64,000 nucleotides of DNA from Deltaproteobacteria bacterium. GTDB taxonomy: Bacteria > Myxococcota > JACPTQ01. Below the pieces are notes generated by a model, which did not search any database, was not told the origin of the DNA, and was given only the letters and a program-made list of their open reading frames with translations. Below, piece by piece: positions 15,717 to 23,756 of this stretch (positions are counted from its first letter, which is position 1; each line of letters opens with the position of its first letter). The stretch is from the NCBI GenBank assembly GCA_016192705.1, contig JACPTQ010000017.1:124001-188000 (forward strand), in the 5' to 3' direction. The translations under genes and the position numbers were made by a program.

Positions 15717-16203
15717 ACACGCTCCAAATCGTCTCGTGAATTATCGGGACATCCATGAAACGCGTATGCAGCAATATCGGGACGCGGGGTTCATTCTCAA
15801 GGACAACCTCACGTTTGACGATTTCGGCAACGGAATAATAACGCTCACGGGGCGAATCGAGTGTCTATATGGTCTCTATATCGACGTGACGAAGACCTTG
15901 CAGATCGTTGACGGAACGGGGCACAACGCGAGAGTGCAAACAGTTTCTTATAGCTACGATGCCGCAGTCCCCAAGGTGGGCAATGTCTTCCGTTACGACT
16001 CGCCGCACCCAGACCATCACCAGAATCATCATGTGCATCGATTTGAAATCATTACGGGCGGAGTCGAGGGTGTCGTAACATTTCATGGCATTGAGGGATG
16101 GCCGACGCTTGGCGAGGTGATTGGCGAACTGCGCGACTGGGCCGCAAGTAATGCAGACTGGCTAACTGCCCAGCAGCAACGCCGCGAACGACGTTTCCGA
16201 TGA
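15703..16203 (+). CDS. TumE-like (DUF6516) putative toxin
   Basis: 166 residues if GTG 15703 is used (GTG at 15736 is an alternative). The segment YDSPHPDHHQNHHVHRFE with the preceding GNVFR, and the C-terminal pattern PTLGEVIGELRDWA, resemble the TumE toxin family (DUF6516), whose members carry a His-rich HxHH region. A beta-rich middle (LTGRIECLYGLYIDVTKTLQ, VQTVSYSYDAAV) fits. Known TumE toxins are usually paired with an HTH antitoxin (TumA) downstream in the same direction. Here the partner is an upstream helical protein, and the only HTH gene lies on the opposite strand. Assignment from motif memory. Confidence 0.6.
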   Translation: MSENKHAPNRLVNYRDIHETRMQQYRDAGFILKDNLTFDDFGNGIITLTGRIECLYGLYIDVTKTLQIVDGTGHNARVQTVSYSYDAAVPKVGNVFRYDSPHPDHHQNHHVHRFEIITGGVEGVVTFHGIEGWPTLGEVIGELRDWAASNADWLTAQQQRRERRFR

Positions 16204-16337
16204 TGGGCCATTAGACCCCGACGCGGGCGCATCAACCGTCGGGTTCGTAAGGCGAATGGGCATTCGATGGTAAAGTCGGAGGACGCGAAGAATCTCAAGC
16301 GCAACAAAAACGGGGAACCGACATTTCTGTGCGAATC

Positions 16338-16673
16338 TCAGTCAGACGACGCTCGCCCGCAATGCGGGCACATCCCAGCGGGCGGCCATTCGCCGGAAAG
16401 GATTTGCTCAAGCGGCACACCGGCGGCACGCGCGGCGCGAAGCGCGATCCCGGCGCTTACCGCTCCACGGCGCGTCGCGAGCGCGACGCTCACCGTCTCG
16501 GGATTTGCGTTCATTGCTTGGGCGAGCTGCCTGGTGCCGCCGAGTCTCTTTCGTAGAAACAGCATGGCGCTGCGTGCGTTAGCCTGTTCGGCCGACGTCA
16601 GGCTGGAGGGGTGACGCGGCTTAGTCTGGTCACGAGGTTTGTTCCACGCTTTTCGTTCAACGAGGACGCCCAT
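16338..16673 (-). CDS. Helix-turn-helix protein (passenger, opposite strand)
   Basis: 111 residues from ATG 16673; ATG 16676 is adjacent. Residues about 35-80 (LRKRLGGTRQLAQAMNANPETVSVALATRR) fit a helix-turn-helix of Xre/Cro type. The C-terminus has a small metal-binding-like motif, MCPHCGRASSD, with VPLEQILSGEWPP before it. A TATTAT box lies 4-7 nt before the two ATGs, echoing the left-end promoter. It converges with the TumE-like gene and may regulate transposon genes or act as an antitoxin in trans. Confidence 0.65.
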   Translation of the reverse strand: MGVLVERKAWNKPRDQTKPRHPSSLTSAEQANARSAMLFLRKRLGGTRQLAQAMNANPETVSVALATRRGAVSAGIALRAARAAGVPLEQILSGEWPPAGMCPHCGRASSD

Positions 16674-16735
16674 CATCGAAATAATAGCACCGCGCCCCGC
16701 CGCCCGTGCGCCCGATTTCAAATCCGGCCACTACC

Positions 16736-16743
16736 AAGCCCTT
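16736..16743. repeat. Target-site duplication AAGCCCTT (right)
   Basis: Right-hand copy of the 8-bp duplication flanking the IS1-family transposon. Confidence 0.93.
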
Positions 16744-17093
16744 CGGTGCGTGACGGAAGTGGTTTTTCGCGTGCTGGAAGTCCTAGAGGGCGTGACGGAA
16801 GTGGTTCCAGGCGTGACGGACGCGAAAAACGGCGTGATTTTTGGCTAAGTTAGCGTGAGGGAGCTGTTTTCCAGAGGTCAATTCAAGCTACAAGTTGTTT
16901 TTGTTGGGTTTTTTGGCATATCTGTTGACCGCGGCGGCGCCTCGTTCGCGTGAGCCCGATGAAGGCGATGGCGAGACCGAACGGCCCGGCAGCCGATGAC
17001 GGCGCCGTGGTTTCGCATCCGCACGCGGCAACCGAGCCTTTTTCGAGCGGGTTGCTCGCAGGGTTCGAACCATTGCCGGTTGCGCCGGCATCC
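16744..17093 (-). repeat. Duplicate copy 2, second part
   Basis: Continues the segment interrupted at 12900 and matches copy 1 to 10540. It holds a tandem block of the GCGTGACGGAAGTGGTT motif (about 16749-16818) that is shortened in copy 1. From 16883 on it is the real 3' end of the MYXO-CTERM gene. Confidence 0.88.
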
Positions 17094-19444
17094 GCACCTG
17101 CGTCCGCATCCACCCCAGAATTGCCACCATCGACGATCTTGCTCCCCGCGTCCTTCCCCGATTCGGTGCCTGCACCCGCATCCACCCCCGCTCCCGCGTC
17201 CGCATCCGCAACCGTCCCCGCATCCGCCTTCTCTCCTGCGTCGCCTCCCGCGTCGACGTCACCGCCGCCCGCATCGCCGCCCGCGTCGTCCCCAGCGTCC
17301 GGGCCAGCGTCCACTCCGCCATCCGGCATCGCAAAAAACGTAATCGTCGCTGACCGCGTGTCTTTTAAGAACTGCTTTGCAGGGCTCGTGCTGCCATCGG
17401 GGTCTCCCGGGTCGACGATCGTGTGCCCTGTCGCCGTTACCGTCGCCGCGCGTGGGCCCGCATCGTCCGCAGGCGAGAACGCGACGCGCACCATGGCCGA
17501 CCCACACGTCTCTTGCACCGTAAACGGCATTCCCGCGTCGGCGCCGCCATCGCCATCCGCGCCGAAAAGCGCGATTCCCGAAATCGCAAACTCGCCGCCG
17601 CCCGGCGCGAGCGACACGCTCGTGACCCGCATCGGTTGCACACCGTGGTTTCGGATGCGCACATCTCGATTCTCGACGACGCCACCCAACTCAACGGCGC
17701 CGCCATCCGAAACCGTTTCGGGCGTTACTTCAATCGCGGGGCCACCCACGTTCACAAAGCACTTCGCGGGAACGGAGAACTGATATTCGAAACCACCGGC
17801 GAGGTCGGTTCCCATCGACGCCGCAGGGTAGGTCCCGGCGTCCTTCGAGAGCCGGTCGAAATTGGGGTTGCGCATCTTCGCAAGCAAGGCCGTGTTTTCG
17901 GCAATCTCCCACCTCAAGTACGGAATCCCCGCGAAGAAATACCCGTAGACGCCCGATGGGTCGATGAAAAAGAAATGGTCGTAGTTCGGAACGCCACTCG
18001 GCAATGCCAGGTCTGCCGGCGGATTGATTTCAACGGAGTCGTTAGCGCCCGACGCGCCGATCGTTCCGTCGATGTAGGCCAGAACCGTAAGGGCCAGCGG
18101 TGTTGCGCCGGTGTTTGTGAGGCGAAACGCCTGGTCGAACTCGAGCCCGTCGATCGCCGGTGCGTTGAAGCGCATCGCGAAGCCGAGGAGGAGCGACTGA
18201 TTTGCTTTGGGGCGCACGAGGCCGCGTGCGGGGTAAGGCCCTTTGTAGTCGCGCGGAAGAAGTCCGGGGTGAATGGCGTATCCGGCATCGAGTGGCGCCG
18301 CCGGAAAGAGACTGGCCGCGGAGTAAAAGAGCGGGTCGAAAAACGGCTCACTCACTTCGTACATCGGGCCCGCGTTGATCCGAAGGAAGAGCGATTTTTT
18401 CTTAAGGAGCTGGACCCACCCCAGCGTTGGCCCTGCGTCTGTCGTGTACTCGGCGACGTACGCGGTGCGTCCGATGTTGGCGTACGAAACGAAAGGTGTG
18501 GGCGCGCTCCACGTCAGGTGGTCGGGGCCGTACGTCGTTGCGGCTGGGCGCACGAGGCCGGCGTCAACTGCCGCCGTTCGCACGAGAGCACCGGTTTCGC
18601 CGTTAAACTCAAAGACGCTTCCCGACTGAAACGCCACCAAAACACCCGCGGATGCTGAGACCCGAACGCTTCCACCCTGAGCAAACGCGGCGCCCGACGC
18701 GAAGGTGCCGAGCGATGCGCCAGTCAGTCCGTGGAACTTGAAGACATTGGTCGTGGCGGCGTCCGTGACGTAGAGGTGGCCGTCGGGGCCGAAGGCGATG
18801 CCGCTCGGGTTGATGAGGTTGGGGTTCGACGCGAAGACGCCGATGTACGCGCCGGTCGCGCCGTTGAACTGCAACACCGTGCCGTTCAAGGTGCTTGCGA
18901 CGTACAGCTCAGGGACTCCATCGCCCGTTGCGTCCGGGCCAAACGCGATTGCCGCGGCACCTGAGAGCGTCGCGTGCGAGGCGAACGTATCGACGAACGC
19001 GCCCGTCGTGCCGTTAAATCGGAGCACGTTGTTCGTGGAGAAGCTCGAAACATAAAGGTCTGGAAAAAAGTCGCCGGTGCCGTCGGGGCCGAAGACGACA
19101 TCGCCTGGACCATCCATTCCGCCGCCGTCTGCAAAGGTCGCAAGGAACGCGCCGGTCATTCCATCGTACCTGTTGATGAAGTTCGTTCCACCGTCGGAGC
19201 TCGCGACGTAAAGGTGGCCGTCCGGTCCAAACGTGAGTCCGCGCGGCTGGCTCAAGCCCCCGCTCCCGGCCGTGACGAACTCGGCGATAAAGGCACCGGT
19301 GTCGTCGTCGAAGGTGAGGACGCGGTCGTTGCCACTGCTTGAAATGTAGAGCGTGATTGCTTGCGCTTGTTGGCTCTGGAGGTGCGTTGCGATGAGCGCG
19401 AACCCAACAAACGTCCACCATCTGCGAGAGCGTATTCGTTTCAC
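16883..19444 (-). CDS. MYXO-CTERM surface protein with NHL-type propeller and choice-of-anchor D domain
   Basis: 853 residues from GTG 19444, chosen over GTG 19459 because GGTGAGG lies 9 nt before it. Signal peptide (RRWWTFVGFALIATHLQS). Residues about 35-330 hold repeated blades of the type FGPDGHLYVASSDGG and LTFDDDTGAFIAEF, an NHL/streptogramin-lyase-like beta-propeller. The middle part is unassigned. Near 620-730 lies a choice-of-anchor D (ASPM-SPD2-Hydin) domain (VRIRNHGVQPMRVTSVSLAP). A low-complexity DAG tract (about 735-805) leads to the MYXO-CTERM signal: ACGCETTAP, hydrophobic helix, RTRRRRG. Known role of the signal: sorting and anchoring of surface proteins in Myxococcota. Unusually, about 15 residues follow the Arg cluster. 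Confidence 0.9.
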   Translation of the reverse strand: MKRIRSRRWWTFVGFALIATHLQSQQAQAITLYISSSGNDRVLTFDDDTGAFIAEFVTAGSGGLSQPRGLTFGPDGHLYVASSDGGTNFINRYDGMTGAFLATFADGGGMDGPGDVVFGPDGTGDFFPDLYVSSFSTNNVLRFNGTTGAFVDTFASHATLSGAAAIAFGPDATGDGVPELYVASTLNGTVLQFNGATGAYIGVFASNPNLINPSGIAFGPDGHLYVTDAATTNVFKFHGLTGASLGTFASGAAFAQGGSVRVSASAGVLVAFQSGSVFEFNGETGALVRTAAVDAGLVRPAATTYGPDHLTWSAPTPFVSYANIGRTAYVAEYTTDAGPTLGWVQLLKKKSLFLRINAGPMYEVSEPFFDPLFYSAASLFPAAPLDAGYAIHPGLLPRDYKGPYPARGLVRPKANQSLLLGFAMRFNAPAIDGLEFDQAFRLTNTGATPLALTVLAYIDGTIGASGANDSVEINPPADLALPSGVPNYDHFFFIDPSGVYGYFFAGIPYLRWEIAENTALLAKMRNPNFDRLSKDAGTYPAASMGTDLAGGFEYQFSVPAKCFVNVGGPAIEVTPETVSDGGAVELGGVVENRDVRIRNHGVQPMRVTSVSLAPGGGEFAISGIALFGADGDGGADAGMPFTVQETCGSAMVRVAFSPADDAGPRAATVTATGHTIVDPGDPDGSTSPAKQFLKDTRSATITFFAMPDGGVDAGPDAGDDAGGDAGGGDVDAGGDAGEKADAGTVADADAGAGVDAGAGTESGKDAGSKIVDGGNSGVDADAGADAGATGNGSNPASNPLEKGSVAACGCETTAPSSAAGPFGLAIAFIGLTRTRRRRGQQICQKTQQKQLVA

Positions 19445-19616
19445 GGTGTTTGGCCTCACCCTTCTATTATCTCGACGCCGCTATGAATTGCACGTTGCGG
19501 CCGAATCGGCGGTTGGACGGTTGGAAACCGCTCGGTGGCACGGCATCTGCTTTACCTGTGGACGTTAAACGATGAATCGCAATTAACGCTTTTTTCGGGG
19601 ATGAGGAGATCGAAAA

Positions 19617-20492
19617 ATGAAAACACAGGTTCAACGATTGATCGGCTTTGTGGTGTGCGCGGCGGTTTCGTCGTGCGCGGACTTTGGTGGCGTCGACGAC
19701 AGCGGTGCAGCGGGGGTTGGCGACGACCGAACGAGCGCGTCGCAAGAGCTCGCCCCGAAGCGGCTGCTCCCGACGACGAGGACGTATGACGGGCAGGGCG
19801 GCCTCGCGATTCCGGACAACAACACGACCGGCATCTCGAGTCGCGCGAGTGTTCCAGACAGGGTGGTCGTGGGCGCGGTGTCGGTCGAGTTGAACATCGA
19901 ACACACGTACATCGGCGATCTCAGCGTCACTTTGTCGAAGGGCAACGTTGTGCGCACGCTTCACAACCATGAAGGCGGCGGGACCGACAACATCGCGCGG
20001 ACGTTTGCGGTAACGGGTTTTGCGGGCGCGAGTGCGCTTGGCGATTGGACGCTGCGAATCGTTGACAACGCGGCGCAAGATGTCGGCACGCTTGTGAGTT
20101 GGCGGCTCAAGGTGACGCCGGCTGCGGGCACGGCCATTCCGACCGAGCTTGTTTACGGCGCGACGCCCGGGCTCGCGATTCCCGACAACAACCTCAATGG
20201 GGTTTCGCACACGATCAATGTTCCCGTTAAGGTCGCGGCGCGTGGTGTGACGATCGACGTTAATATCTCGCACACGTACATCGGCGATTTGGCCGTCACC
20301 GTGACGCACGGCGGGCGCACGCGGACGTTGCACCAGCATTCGGGGGGCGCCACGGACAACATCTCCGCGAGCTATCCGGTGTCCGATTTCAACGGGTTAA
20401 GCACCGCGGGGCCGTGGACGATTCGCGTGGTTGATGCGTCGGCACAAGACGTCGGAACGTTGCAAAGCTGGGCGGTTCGCACCACGCCGTAG
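19617..20492 (+). CDS. Lipoprotein with two proprotein-convertase P domains
   Basis: 291 residues, ATG 19617 with GAGGAG 8 nt upstream. Lipobox V-S-S-C at residue 20. Two tandem P/Homo B domains follow, about 60-160 and 175-290. Each has the pattern GLAIPDNN...GI, IEHTYIGDLSVTLS, TLHNHEGGGTDNI, GDWTLRIVDNAAQDVGTL. P domains are beta-sandwiches best known at the C-termini of subtilases and in secreted bacterial proteins. No protease domain is present, so binding or adhesion is more likely. It is divergent from the MYXO-CTERM gene. Confidence 0.93.
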   Translation: MKTQVQRLIGFVVCAAVSSCADFGGVDDSGAAGVGDDRTSASQELAPKRLLPTTRTYDGQGGLAIPDNNTTGISSRASVPDRVVVGAVSVELNIEHTYIGDLSVTLSKGNVVRTLHNHEGGGTDNIARTFAVTGFAGASALGDWTLRIVDNAAQDVGTLVSWRLKVTPAAGTAIPTELVYGATPGLAIPDNNLNGVSHTINVPVKVAARGVTIDVNISHTYIGDLAVTVTHGGRTRTLHQHSGGATDNISASYPVSDFNGLSTAGPWTIRVVDASAQDVGTLQSWAVRTTP

Positions 20493-20516
20493 GCGCGCGA
20501 GAGTCGGCTCTCGAGC

Positions 20517-21941
20517 TTACGGTACGGCGACAATCCACGTCTGCAGCGCGCGCCCGTAAGTGATAACCGCGCGACCGCCTTCATCGATCGCCACGGCGGG
20601 AGCCGCGAACGGGCCGGCGTCGATTTGCCAAGTGGCGCCCCAGCCTGCGTCGTTCGTGAAGCGGCGCGCCTGAATTCGGCCCGGCGACTCCCAGGTGACG
20701 ATCGCGGTGCCCGCGCTGTTCGTGTCGACCCGTGGGTACCGCGAGCCAATGTACGAAACCGGCTCGTCGAGAAACCCGTCGTCGGTCCACTCCGCACCTG
20801 GCGCCGCATGCGCAGCAACGAGGCGGGTGGCCGATCCGGCGTCAACGAGCCAGACGAGGTGGGCGGACCCTTGCGGATCGATCGCGCCTGCCAGAGTCGG
20901 CGATATACCGACTTGCAGTTGAGGCACGACTTTGTCTTCGTATCGTCCGGTGTTGGTAGGGAGCGGTTCAACGGTGCTCCAACCACCGTCGTGCGACCGA
21001 ACCGAGTAGAGATTGACGGTATTCGGATCGATGTCGCCCGGAAAGAGGAATAAGACGAGCGCGTCGCCGGGATCATTTACGTAAGGAAAGAATTGAGGCG
21101 CGGCACTCGCATCGCCCACGATGACATCTGATGTTCCCCAGCCGCCGTCCAGCTTGCGTCGCGCGAGAACATCGCCACCCGGTGTGCTCCACGCGGCGAG
21201 AGTTGTTTCCGAAGCGGATGACGTGACCGTAACGATGACCACATCGCCGAGCCAAACCGGCTCTGGAGGTCCAACGGTTCCGTCGGGCGCGACGGTCACG
21301 GACCAGAGACCGGCCGGTAGGCCCGCGTCGTCGGCGCCAGCATCTTCGGCACCCGCGTCTTTGTCGACCTCGCCGGCGTCGTCAGTGGAAATCGTCTTAG
21401 AAGCGGAAGCCGGCTCGGTCCAATAGATCGTCACGATGCCGAGAGGGCTAACGGTCGTTGTCGGCTGGCCCAGTGTTCTTTCGCTGGAAACTGGAGTGAA
21501 CGGGTAGCCGTTTAAACTCGACTCGGTCCAACCGGCGCCCGGCGCGTAGACGAGTACCTTCGGGTTGTTTGCTCCGCTCGTGAGTCCGACGATCTGCCCA
21601 TTTCCACCAATCGCCCACACAGGCGCGACGCTATCAAGTCCCGTTTCGGGTGTTCGCGCGACCCTAATCTCTGCGCCGTTCGGGTCGAGCGACGTCGCTG
21701 AGAGTCGAACGGTGAACCCGTCGAATGAATCGGCCCACACCGCAACGTAACCACCGTCATGAACGCGGCGAACATCTTGCGCGACGGATAACGTGAACTC
21801 CTCAGACAAACGTCGTGGCTCGCCCCGCCACGGCGAAGTCGCGGGCGCCGACGCGTCCGGTGGCGAAACGCCGAATGACGTTCGGACGCAACTCGCCCCC
21901 GCAAACAAAAAACCGAATGCCCAAAGCCGTTTTGCGCTCAT
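20517..21941 (-). CDS. Hypothetical lipoprotein, repetitive beta-rich
   Basis: 474 residues, lipobox A-G-A-S-C at residue 18. The body consists of recurring beta-propeller-like motifs (DGGYVAVWADSFDG, GTVGPPEPVWLGDVV, GSAHLVWLVDAG, NSAGTAIVTWESPGRIQARR, DEGGRAVITYGRALQTW). A short Asp/Ala/Gly-rich insert is near residue 195-210. The repeats resemble those of secreted sialidase-like or exo-alpha propellers, but I see no Asp-box set or catalytic residues. Likely surface-exposed. It converges with the P-domain gene. Confidence 0.82.
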   Translation of the reverse strand: MSAKRLWAFGFLFAGASCVRTSFGVSPPDASAPATSPWRGEPRRLSEEFTLSVAQDVRRVHDGGYVAVWADSFDGFTVRLSATSLDPNGAEIRVARTPETGLDSVAPVWAIGGNGQIVGLTSGANNPKVLVYAPGAGWTESSLNGYPFTPVSSERTLGQPTTTVSPLGIVTIYWTEPASASKTISTDDAGEVDKDAGAEDAGADDAGLPAGLWSVTVAPDGTVGPPEPVWLGDVVIVTVTSSASETTLAAWSTPGGDVLARRKLDGGWGTSDVIVGDASAAPQFFPYVNDPGDALVLFLFPGDIDPNTVNLYSVRSHDGGWSTVEPLPTNTGRYEDKVVPQLQVGISPTLAGAIDPQGSAHLVWLVDAGSATRLVAAHAAPGAEWTDDGFLDEPVSYIGSRYPRVDTNSAGTAIVTWESPGRIQARRFTNDAGWGATWQIDAGPFAAPAVAIDEGGRAVITYGRALQTWIVAVP

Positions 21942-22053
21942 CGGCCTCCACGGACCCCCACGATGAATTGTAGCGACCGGCGCGCGAAATGCCCACCGCG
22001 TGGGGTGATTTACGGGGCCGAATCGGATACATTTTCCCTAATCGGAGGAATTG

Positions 22054-23652
22054 ATGATCGGTTCGGGCAAATTTTTTCGCTTCACGGTGGTATCGGTCGG
22101 GGCGCTTGCGTGCTCCTCGGGCTCGAACGGTTCGTCGCCTGGACCTGGGTCAGACGCCGGCACGGGAGCGGATGCTGGCGTTGATGCTGGCGTGGACGCG
22201 GGCGTCGGTGCCTCATGGGCGGCAAACATTACGGTCTCGAAGACGGGCGGCACGACGATTGACGGCGGCGCCATTTATTCGTCGACGAAGCTGCTCGTGA
22301 CGTGGACCTCGCCGACCGACGCGTCGATCGACCATATGGCGATTGCGGCATCCGAGACGATCGGTGGCACCGTTGTCGCGGTTAGCGTCGATGCGGGCCT
22401 AACATCGCATACGCTCACGGACCTTAAAGCGGCGACCTCGTACCTCGTGACGGTCCTCGCATGCCAAAATGCCGGTTGCACATCGACGCTTGCGGCAACG
22501 GGCTCCGCACCGGACGCCTCAACCGAAGCCGAATATTGGCAACTTCAAGGCGCGGGCGAAACGCTCGATGCCGCGACGCGCGTACCCGCGGACGGCAACG
22601 TCAAGTTTCATGCGTTTCGTTACGGGGCCGATGCGGGCGCCAGTCTCGCTGGGAAAGTGCAGATGTATTACGAGACAAACAATTTCACTTACAAAGGAAT
22701 AGCGGTTGCGACGACGACATCGGTTGCGACATCGTCGCCATCGTCGGTCGCGTCGTTCACCGTGCGCACGGGCGACGCGGGGCTGTTGAACCCCGACGCG
22801 GGCGGGAGCGCCATCGTTGAGCTGAACGCGTGCCAGGGCGTCCCGTTGTCGGGAACGATGGGCGCGAAGGTGCGGCTCCTCTTTGAGGCGCGCGCGGCGG
22901 ACGGCAAGACGCGCATCTATTACGTCGACAGCCAGGATGGTTACACGGGGCTCGACTTCAACGCGGGATCGTCGGGCGTTTGCCGCACGTTGGGAGATTA
23001 CAGCGCCGACGGAGGCTGTGCGCCGATTGTCGCGATCGGCGTCGAAGGCGATGCGGTCTCGGCGAACGCCAACATCTCGAATGCGCGGCAATTCAAAGTT
23101 GGGTATCCGCTGCAGGACGACTGGGCGTGGAACGGCGCCGATGGGACGTTCATGGTGTTCACGCTCAATACCGTGACGACGTGCGCGACCGAGAACATGT
23201 ATGGGTACGCTGTCTGGACAAGCAATGCGTGGCAAGTGCAGTACGATGGCGGTTGTCCAAAGGCGTTTTTGAGCGCGCAGGCGCCGATGCCGGTGCACTT
23301 GGGCGGTGTGCGCTACAAGATGTACTACGGCAAGAACAACGATCAGACGGGGAAGGTCCAGGGGTCGCCGCTGCCGTTCCCGGGGCCGAAGAAGATGATC
23401 TACGCGAACGGCGCGAAAACGGGAGATGTGACGCGCGTCGATTTCGAGGATTGGGAGGCGCAGAGTGGCGCGCGCGACATTCACTTCTTGTGGCCGAGTG
23501 GGAAGAAGCTCACGGACGGCGAGGAAGGGTACTTGGACGATTTCGTGGTGCTGACGCCGACGGGCGACATGACGAACCAAGTTTGGTACGGCGCGGCGAC
23601 CGAGGGGACCCAGCCACCGTTTGGAATCATGGCTGTGCTTGTGAATCCTTAG
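22054..23652 (+). CDS. Lipoprotein with DAG linker and fibronectin-like domain (paralogue A)
   Basis: 532 residues from ATG 22054 (GGAGG 5 nt before; TTG 22051 is too close). Lipobox A-L-A-C near residue 18, then an Asp-Ala-Gly repeat linker (GSDAGTGADAGVDAGVDAG). Residues about 55-150 look like a fibronectin type III sandwich (LLVTWTSPTDASIDHMAIAA, LTDLKAATSYLVTVLACQNA). A larger C-terminal domain has the signatures EYWQLQG, GKVQMYYETN, DSQDGYTGLDFN and FLWPSGKKL. It is clearly homologous, domain for domain, to the protein at 37733-39352. Function unknown; probably a cell-surface receptor or binding protein. Confidence 0.87.
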   Translation: MIGSGKFFRFTVVSVGALACSSGSNGSSPGPGSDAGTGADAGVDAGVDAGVGASWAANITVSKTGGTTIDGGAIYSSTKLLVTWTSPTDASIDHMAIAASETIGGTVVAVSVDAGLTSHTLTDLKAATSYLVTVLACQNAGCTSTLAATGSAPDASTEAEYWQLQGAGETLDAATRVPADGNVKFHAFRYGADAGASLAGKVQMYYETNNFTYKGIAVATTTSVATSSPSSVASFTVRTGDAGLLNPDAGGSAIVELNACQGVPLSGTMGAKVRLLFEARAADGKTRIYYVDSQDGYTGLDFNAGSSGVCRTLGDYSADGGCAPIVAIGVEGDAVSANANISNARQFKVGYPLQDDWAWNGADGTFMVFTLNTVTTCATENMYGYAVWTSNAWQVQYDGGCPKAFLSAQAPMPVHLGGVRYKMYYGKNNDQTGKVQGSPLPFPGPKKMIYANGAKTGDVTRVDFEDWEAQSGARDIHFLWPSGKKLTDGEEGYLDDFVVLTPTGDMTNQVWYGAATEGTQPPFGIMAVLVNP

Positions 23653-23756
23653 CGAAGAACACTTTTCCCTACATTGGGCGCGATTTGTGGTATTATTCAA
23701 GGTTCTAGGTGAGTTAGGTGGAGCAGAGCGCTCGTGTAAAGCGTGGGAGGAGTCAC

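Larger units (their letters stand above)
12901..16735. mobile_element. 3.8-kb IS1-family transposon with passenger genes
   Basis: The element starts GGTAGTGGCCGGATTTGAAA and ends in the exact inverse (22-bp perfect terminal inverted repeats, 12901-12922 and 16714-16735), with an 8-bp target duplication. The uninterrupted sequence exists at 10188-10540, giving an empty-site control. It encodes a DDE transposase of IS1 type plus at least six other genes or gene remnants: a small conserved protein, an AT-hook/winged-helix protein, a ribbon-helix-helix protein, a methyltransferase remnant, a 94-residue protein with a TumE-like protein, and an HTH protein on the other strand. Typical IS1 elements are 0.7-1.6 kb, so this is a passenger-carrying (transporter-IS type) element. 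The intact ends suggest recent activity. Confidence 0.93.

Noticed and set aside
17110-17340. Possible tandem DNA repeat array or CRISPR-like pattern (cgcatcc/ccgcgtc units)
   Set aside because: This is the codon-level repeat of the Asp-Ala-Gly tract of the MYXO-CTERM protein. There are no spacers of equal length and no cas genes in the window.
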